Shown one piece after another: positions 59,739 through 64,000 of a DNA stretch of 64,000 nucleotides (position 1 is its first letter; each line of letters begins with the position of its first letter). The notes beneath the pieces were generated by a model. It was given only the letters and a program-made list of their open reading frames with translations. It did no database searches and was not told the origin of the DNA. The DNA comes from Burkholderiales bacterium (lineage in GTDB: Bacteria; Pseudomonadota; Gammaproteobacteria; Burkholderiales; Burkholderiaceae_C): assembly GCA_016703325.1 (NCBI GenBank), contig JADJCH010000062.1, forward strand, positions 124,001 through 188,000, read 5' to 3'. Position numbers and translations under genes: made by a program.

Positions 59739-60953
59739 ATGGCCAACCTGCCGTTCACTCGCCGCACCCTGTCCCTGCTCCTGGCGGCCCCCCTGCTGCT
59801 GGGTGGGTCCGCTGCGGTGTTCGCGGCTGCCCCGGCTGCCGCCATTGCGCAACCGGGCCCGGTCCTCACGGTGCACCAGGACAATCTGTGGAACCTGGCC
59901 GGTCGCATCGGCTATGCGACCGGCAGCAGCCGCCAGCAGGTGATGGTGGCGATCCTGCGTCGCAACCCGGATGCCTTCGTGCAGGGCAACATGCACCGAC
60001 TGCGCAGCGGCGTCGAATTGCAACTGCCCAATGCCCAGGAGATCGCGGCCGAATCGCCGCCCCGATCGGAAGCGCTGGTCAGCAGTCAACTTCAGGCGCT
60101 GGAGTCGGGTGGAGTGACTCCGCGCCTGCCCGACCGTGGTGCCCCGTCTGGATCGGTGGCCGTGCCCGTTGCAAGTGCCCCCAGCACGCCGACAGCCAAG
60201 GCCGCACCCGCAGCACCCGAACCGCCCACCGCGTCCACCGCGCCACCGGCTGCACCCCTTCCGATGGCCCGCCCGGAGGTTCCGGTGGTGAGTGCCTCCT
60301 CGGCGGCACCTTCATCCACCCTGCCGGCCGCCCAAACGAGCGACGCCGCGGCAGCCGCATCCACCGCGGAGGGTCCCAGCGCGACGAAGGCTGCTTCGGA
60401 GCGCGCAGCAACGTCCCCTGCCAACGACGCCGCCCGCACCACCGAGCCCCCCCCGCCTCCGACCGACGGCGTTGGCCCGGGAGTCAATCAGTGGCTGCCG
60501 GTGGCGCTGCTGGTGCTCCTGGGCGGCGGTGTCTGGTGGGCCTGGTCGAAGCGGCAGCGGCGTGCCCAGTTCGAAGACGCGGTGATCTCCAGCTTCTTTG
60601 ACGAAAACGGCGTGCGCCGCCCGTCCCGTCCGAAGCTGGTCGACGTCTCCCAAGCAGCCATGGAAATGGCCCGCACGGTGGAGACGCTGACGGCCGCGGG
60701 CGAACTGGTGCGCTCAGGACAGAGCGTTTCAGCGGCCCTGCCGGCCGCCGACGATCCGCATCACCAGGCGGCGATCAAGCTGGAAATCGCCCGAGCCAGC
60801 CTGGAGGTGAACCGTATCGACGCAGCCCGCTCCATGCTGCAGGCAGTGCAACGCGAAGGCAACAGCAGCCAGCAACTGGCGGCCAGCGATCTGCTGGCGC
60901 GCCTGCTGCCCCCTGCTTCACCTGCGGCGGACACGGCCGCGGCGCCGGCCTGA
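59739..60953 (+). CDS. FimV-like LysM membrane protein
   Basis: 404 residues. Signal peptide or anchor at about 8-30, then a FimV-type LysM segment (about 42-98): LTVHQDNLWNLAGRIGYATG and VMVAILRRNPDAFVQGN with the late LRSGVELQLP. A Pro/Ala/Ser-rich periplasmic linker with a C8 tract leads to a TM helix (about 251-268) and a cytoplasmic C-terminus with a TPR-like helix pair (IKLEIARASLEVNRIDAARS). FimV/HubP proteins bind peptidoglycan and organise polar type IV pili and signalling. Last gene of the cluster; a terminator follows. Confidence 0.86.
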   Translation: MANLPFTRRTLSLLLAAPLLLGGSAAVFAAAPAAAIAQPGPVLTVHQDNLWNLAGRIGYATGSSRQQVMVAILRRNPDAFVQGNMHRLRSGVELQLPNAQEIAAESPPRSEALVSSQLQALESGGVTPRLPDRGAPSGSVAVPVASAPSTPTAKAAPAAPEPPTASTAPPAAPLPMARPEVPVVSASSAAPSSTLPAAQTSDAAAAASTAEGPSATKAASERAATSPANDAARTTEPPPPPTDGVGPGVNQWLPVALLVLLGGGVWWAWSKRQRRAQFEDAVISSFFDENGVRRPSRPKLVDVSQAAMEMARTVETLTAAGELVRSGQSVSAALPAADDPHHQAAIKLEIARASLEVNRIDAARSMLQAVQREGNSSQQLAASDLLARLLPPASPAADTAAAPA

Positions 60954-60974
60954 TCACCGAAACGGCTGCGCCGG

Positions 60975-61008
60975 CAAGACCGGCCGCCGTGCCGGGCGAC
61001 CGGTCTTG
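60975..61008. terminator. Hairpin between convergent genes
   Basis: Perfect 9-bp arms caagaccgg (60975-60983) and ccggtcttg (61000-61008) with a 16-base GC-rich loop. It lies between the FimV-like gene and the opposite-strand unknown gene and may stop transcription in both directions; no strong T tract is present. Confidence 0.5.
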
Positions 61009-61011
61009 GCT

Positions 61012-61878
61012 TCAGACGAAGCGCCGCGGCGAAAACTCCCGCGCCTGGGGCAGGCCTTCGGCCTCCCGCACCGCGCGGGTGAGCACATGGTCCGCGTTCA
61101 CCGGGCCCAGCGCCTCGCACAGCGCCACATAGAAGGCATTGACCAGCTCGGCCAGCGCGTTCTGGGGCGCATCGATGCACCAGTCGGTACTGGACTCCTG
61201 TTCCCAGGCGGTACGCCAGGCCTCCCGCACCGGGCCGGTGACTCGAACCCGGGTCACCTCTGACAACGCGGCGCCACGCAGATCCTCAAGTGCCGCAGGG
61301 TGGTACTGGCGGACCTGCGAGAGTGCCGCCCGCATCAGCCCGGCATGGACCACCTGCACCGCAGGGCGGCCCGACAGGTCAGGGGCGGCCGCAGGGGCCG
61401 GCGCCGTCAAAGCCGCTGGGGCCGGAGGCAGCACTGCGACTGCCTCGGCCAATGGCAGCGCCGATGCAGGCGGTTGCACGCTCTGGACGGCCGGGCCGGG
61501 GAGGGCGGCAGGCAGGCTCGGCAGGTCGCTGGCCACAGTGGCTGGCGCCATCGAGGGTGCCGCCCAGTTGCCCGGCCGGCCCCCCGCGGATGCAGCCGGA
61601 GCCGAGGACTGCATCAGCGGCAGCGGATCCAGGGGCAATCCGGACTCCGGTTGCCGCAGCGCACCATGCAGTTGTTGGTACAGACGCCGACAGGTGCCGG
61701 AATCCAGCAGATGCTGCTGAGCGACCTTGTCGATGAAGCGGATGATGTCCGTCACGCTGTCGCCACGCAGCTCGTTTTGCTGCAACCACAGCGCGGCAAT
61801 CAATGCTTCTTCGTCGAGCACGGGACTCAGCACCGCATACACGGCGCGGCGGCGCAGGGAAGGAGTGAGGCTGGCCAT
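61012..61878 (-). CDS. Unknown protein coupled to amtB
   Basis: 288 residues, family not recognised. N-terminal helical domain (about 1-75: YAVLSPVLDEEALIAALWLQ, DIIRFIDKVAQQHLLDSGTC), a Pro/Ala-rich linker (about 90-180), and a conserved-looking helical C-terminus (NALAELVNAFYVALCEALGP, ADHVLTRAVREAEGLPQARE, ending FSPRRFV). No signal or TM helix. It starts only 3 bp after the amtB stop on the same strand, so it should be co-transcribed with amtB, while it faces the GTPase cluster convergently. Confidence 0.7.
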   Translation of the reverse strand: MASLTPSLRRRAVYAVLSPVLDEEALIAALWLQQNELRGDSVTDIIRFIDKVAQQHLLDSGTCRRLYQQLHGALRQPESGLPLDPLPLMQSSAPAASAGGRPGNWAAPSMAPATVASDLPSLPAALPGPAVQSVQPPASALPLAEAVAVLPPAPAALTAPAPAAAPDLSGRPAVQVVHAGLMRAALSQVRQYHPAALEDLRGAALSEVTRVRVTGPVREAWRTAWEQESSTDWCIDAPQNALAELVNAFYVALCEALGPVNADHVLTRAVREAEGLPQAREFSPRRFV

Positions 61879-61881
61879 TCG

Positions 61882-63096
61882 TCAGCCCTCCATGTTCAGG
61901 CGGCCGGAGGCCTCCTGGAACTCCGGATAGCCAATTTCGTGGTGCTCGGTGTAGTCGAGTCCGCGCTGCTCATGCAGCGTCGGCGCACGCAAGCCCATCA
62001 GGCGATCGAGCAGCTTGAAGCAGCCCCAGGCCAGCGGGAAGGCGAAGGCAAAGGCCACTGCGGCGCCCAGCGCCTGCACGGTCACGCGCTGCAGGTTGAA
62101 CCAGTCGCCCTGGTAGAACATGCCGGCCGCCAGCAGGCCCCAGACACCGCCGATGCCGTGCACGGCGATGGCATCCACCGCATCGTCGATGCGACGGCTG
62201 CGGATCCACTCCGCTCCCCAGGTACACAGCGCCCCACCGACGCTGCCGGCGATCAACGCAGCCGCCGGGTTCATCGTGCCGGCACCGCCGGTGATCGATA
62301 CCAGGCCACACAGGCTGCCGTTGATGGACGCCGACAGCAGGATCGGCCGGCCGGTGAATCGCATGAAGGCCAGCGCGCCCAGGCCGCCGGCGCAGGCGCC
62401 CAGGTAGGTGTTGATCAGGACCGTGCCCAGGTTGGCACTGTCCAGGCCGCTGATGCTGCCCCCGTTGAATCCGAACCAGCCCATCCACAGAATGAAGCCA
62501 CCCAGCGCCACCATCGGCAGGTTGTGGCCGGGGATGTCACGTACCTCCCCCTGCCGGCCGAAGCGGCCCAACCGCGGCCCGAGCACCAGCACCCCCGCCA
62601 GGGCAGACCAGGCGCCGATGGAATGCACCGCACCATCCCCGGCGAAGTCGATGAAGCCCAGTTGCTTCAGCCAGCCCTGCGGGTTCCAGGCCCAGTGGGC
62701 GTACAGCGGGTAGATCAGCAGCGACATCAGACAGGCAAAGGCCAGGTAGGCGCCGTAGCGCATGCGCTCGGCCACCGCACCCGAGACGATCGACACCGCG
62801 GTGGTGGCAAACATCATCTGGTACAGCAGCGCGATCGCTGCGACCGGTGGTGCATCCAGTGGCGCGAACTGCGCGATGCCGATCCAGCCACCGAGGCTGG
62901 GGCCAAAGGCCAGCCCCCAGCCTGCGACCCAGAAGATCACGCCGATGAAGCAGGTGCCCAGGTACACCTTCATGATCACGTTGATCGAGTTCTTGGCCCT
63001 CGACAGCCCCCCCTCGACCAGCGCAAAGCCGGCTTGCATGAAGAACACCAGGGCACAGCACACGGCCACCCAGGCCAGGTTGATCAGGTCGGTCAT
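61882..63096 (-). CDS. amtB: Ammonium transporter
   Basis: 404 residues from ATG 63096; codons upstream in frame fall in the leader. Eleven hydrophobic helices. Conserved Amt features: FFMQAGFALVEGGLSRAKN, DGAVHSIGAWSALAG with the first pore His, GWFGFNGGS, and VHGIGGVWGLLAAG with the second pore His. Conducts ammonium/ammonia across the inner membrane. It has no periplasmic signal part. The PII gene glnK, usually upstream of amtB, is not seen in the adjacent 300 bp or the next gene. I found no convincing sigma-54 promoter. Confidence 0.96.
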   Translation of the reverse strand: MTDLINLAWVAVCCALVFFMQAGFALVEGGLSRAKNSINVIMKVYLGTCFIGVIFWVAGWGLAFGPSLGGWIGIAQFAPLDAPPVAAIALLYQMMFATTAVSIVSGAVAERMRYGAYLAFACLMSLLIYPLYAHWAWNPQGWLKQLGFIDFAGDGAVHSIGAWSALAGVLVLGPRLGRFGRQGEVRDIPGHNLPMVALGGFILWMGWFGFNGGSISGLDSANLGTVLINTYLGACAGGLGALAFMRFTGRPILLSASINGSLCGLVSITGGAGTMNPAAALIAGSVGGALCTWGAEWIRSRRIDDAVDAIAVHGIGGVWGLLAAGMFYQGDWFNLQRVTVQALGAAVAFAFAFPLAWGCFKLLDRLMGLRAPTLHEQRGLDYTEHHEIGYPEFQEASGRLNMEG

Positions 63097-63123
63097 CGGA
63101 ACCACACAAAGGGGTGAGAAATT

Positions 63124-63139
63124 GGTGCGGGAACGCACC
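63124..63139. promoter_or_regulatory. Inverted repeat in the amtB leader
   Basis: ggtgcg/cgcacc arms with a 4-base spacer, 28 bp before the amtB start codon. On the mRNA it would form a hairpin close to the ribosome-binding region. Confidence 0.4.
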
Positions 63140-63230
63140 GGATAGGCGCACGTCTGACGCACCGCTTTGGAGCTGCCTCAGGTCGGGCCGCGTCTGCCTG
63201 CCGCCCAAGCAAGTTAGGCAGCACCCCAGG

Positions 63231-63244
63231 TTGCGTCAACGCAA
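63231..63244. promoter_or_regulatory. Inverted repeat upstream of amtB
   Basis: ttgcgtcaacgcaa: 6-bp arms with a 2-base centre, 135 bp before the amtB start. Possible operator; it could equally belong to the 3' region of the next gene. Confidence 0.35.
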
Positions 63245-63390
63245 GTTCCGGCAACCCACCCCCCTGAACGAAGGGCAAAATCCAGGCTCCGTGCCGAATT
63301 CACCCCTGCGGCACCCCCAGACCGCCATGCTCGCACTGCAAGGACAGCACCACCTCGGCGCATGCGTCCGCACCAATATGGGAAGTGCCA

Positions 63391-64000
63391 TCAGCCAACG
63401 CCCCGCAACGTGAATTCGACGGTGGGGTAGCGCAGCCGCAGCCGCAGCTCCTGCTCCAGGCGCCGAGACACCAGCCGGCGCGACTCGGAAAGGAAGCTCA
63501 ACTGCACCGGCGACAGGACCTGCACCGCCTCCTCCCAGGTGAGCCGCGGCGGCAACGGCAAACCACTGAGCCGGGCCACCTGCTCGAAATGGTCGCCCAT
63601 GCGCGAATCACTGTGGTCGCAGACGTGCAGCACCCGCTGCGGTCGGCCGCGCAGCAGTGCCAGGCGACAGGCTCGTGCCAAGTCGTCGGCATGGATGTGG
63701 TTGGTGTAAGGATCGGCCTCGCCGGCCAGCACCGGGCTGCCGCGGCGCAGCCTCTCCCGCGGGTCACCGCCCGGCCGATCCAATGCGTAGATGCCGGGGA
63801 TGCGCAGCAAAGTCACGCTCGTGGGTTGCACCGCCTGGCGGGCCAACGCCCATCGCCGCAGTGCCCGCTCCGCATCCACGCGGCGGTGAGCCCGGTCCGT
63901 GTCCGGTGCGACCGGGCGCGTTTCGTCAAAACGGGCACCTGCCGCATTGCCGTACACACCGGTGGTGCTGCCGTAGACCAGACGAGAGACGGCCTTGGAG
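63391..64000 (-). CDS. NAD(P)-dependent epimerase/dehydratase-like protein (5' end outside the window)
   Basis: The frame is open to the right edge, so the N-terminal Rossmann part is missing; about 203 residues are visible. Near the edge LVYGSTTGVYGN is the extended-SDR strand and catalytic Ser/Thr region, RVDAERALRRWA replaces the usual YxxxK helix, and LLRIPGIYALDRPG and NHIHADDLARACRLAL are typical of YeeZ-like sugar-nucleotide epimerase relatives. Function unknown. Confidence 0.82.
   Translation of the reverse strand, partial: SKAVSRLVYGSTTGVYGNAAGARFDETRPVAPDTDRAHRRVDAERALRRWALARQAVQPTSVTLLRIPGIYALDRPGGDPRERLRRGSPVLAGEADPYTNHIHADDLARACRLALLRGRPQRVLHVCDHSDSRMGDHFEQVARLSGLPLPPRLTWEEAVQVLSPVQLSFLSESRRLVSRRLEQELRLRLRYPTVEFTLRGVG

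Noticed and set aside
61231..61262. tRNA T-loop-like sequence (gactcgaacccgggtcacc)
   Set aside because: It lies inside the coding frame of the unknown gene after amtB, and no acceptor or anticodon arms fit around it.
63097..63260. Sigma-54 promoter for amtB
   Set aside because: A TGCTGCCTAACTTGC-like stretch looked similar at first, but no GG-N10-GC spacing is met on the minus strand.

Overview
The window is a continuous stretch of high-GC bacterial chromosome that looks like a betaproteobacterium of the order Burkholderiales. The pointers are the gene orders glyA-nrdR and ribD-ribBA-ribH-nusB, a FimV-like LysM protein, a FimT/PilE/PilW/PilX/PilV minor pilin operon, an edd-eda pair and a UbiD of proteobacterial type. 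A lineage near Leptothrix, Sphaerotilus, Rubrivivax or Ideonella is my impression only. I found no rRNA, tRNA, CRISPR array, insertion sequence or phage genes. Coding density is high and genes are often coupled by ATGA, GTGA or TGATG overlaps.

Layout. 0-8 kb: SNF2-family helicase (cut by the window edge), an unusual CheR-like/PAS-like/EAL fusion protein, rlmJ and an AraC-type regulator. 8-11.2 kb: the Entner-Doudoroff pair edd-eda on the minus strand, with eda frameshifted, then an OmpA-like anchored protein. 11.3-19.7 kb: housekeeping genes (ChaC-like, MocA-like nucleotidyltransferase, pdxH, a DUF218 protein, ubiD, a lytic transglycosylase), then a ZTP-type riboswitch in front of glyA, and nrdR. 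19.7-24.1 kb: a five-gene type IV pilus minor pilin operon with no PilY1 gene, with enlarged PilX and PilV, and with an EF-hand-like loop in PilV. 24.2-33 kb: ribD, ribBA, ribH, nusB, an aminotransferase, a membrane-anchored Ser/Thr kinase and ybgC-tolQ-tolR-tolA; riboflavin synthase, tolB and pal are not here. 33-37.5 kb: an HD-GYP protein and a PAS-GGDEF-EAL protein (c-di-GMP turnover). 37.5-53 kb: an HtrA-like protease, a flavoprotein, a secreted Cache protein next to a chemoreceptor, two LysR regulators, an aminotransferase with an FKBP, gluQ, a pirin, a DUF599 membrane protein, a probable adenine deaminase, a solitary BMP-type binding protein and a CorA-like protein.

53.6-61 kb is the most unusual part. 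Nine same-strand genes encode a bactofilin, a small helical-repeat protein, a large protein with a receiver-like N-terminus, an MglA/CvnD-like GTPase, a winged-helix plus roadblock-like protein, a roadblock/LC7 (MglB-like) protein, an Aer-type PAS protein, a PhnD-like binding protein with no signal peptide, and a FimV-like LysM membrane protein. I read it as a candidate polarity and signalling module that links cytoskeleton, small GTPase, redox or ligand sensing, and the cell pole or type IV pili. It is followed on the opposite strand by amtB, which is coupled to an unknown gene, and by a truncated sugar-epimerase-like gene at the right edge.

Signal transduction is a recurring theme: three c-di-GMP proteins (two with degenerate domains), a chemoreceptor, a Ser/Thr kinase and the GTPase/roadblock cluster sit beside a type IV pilus operon. 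Functions come from motif recognition by eye. No database search was run.
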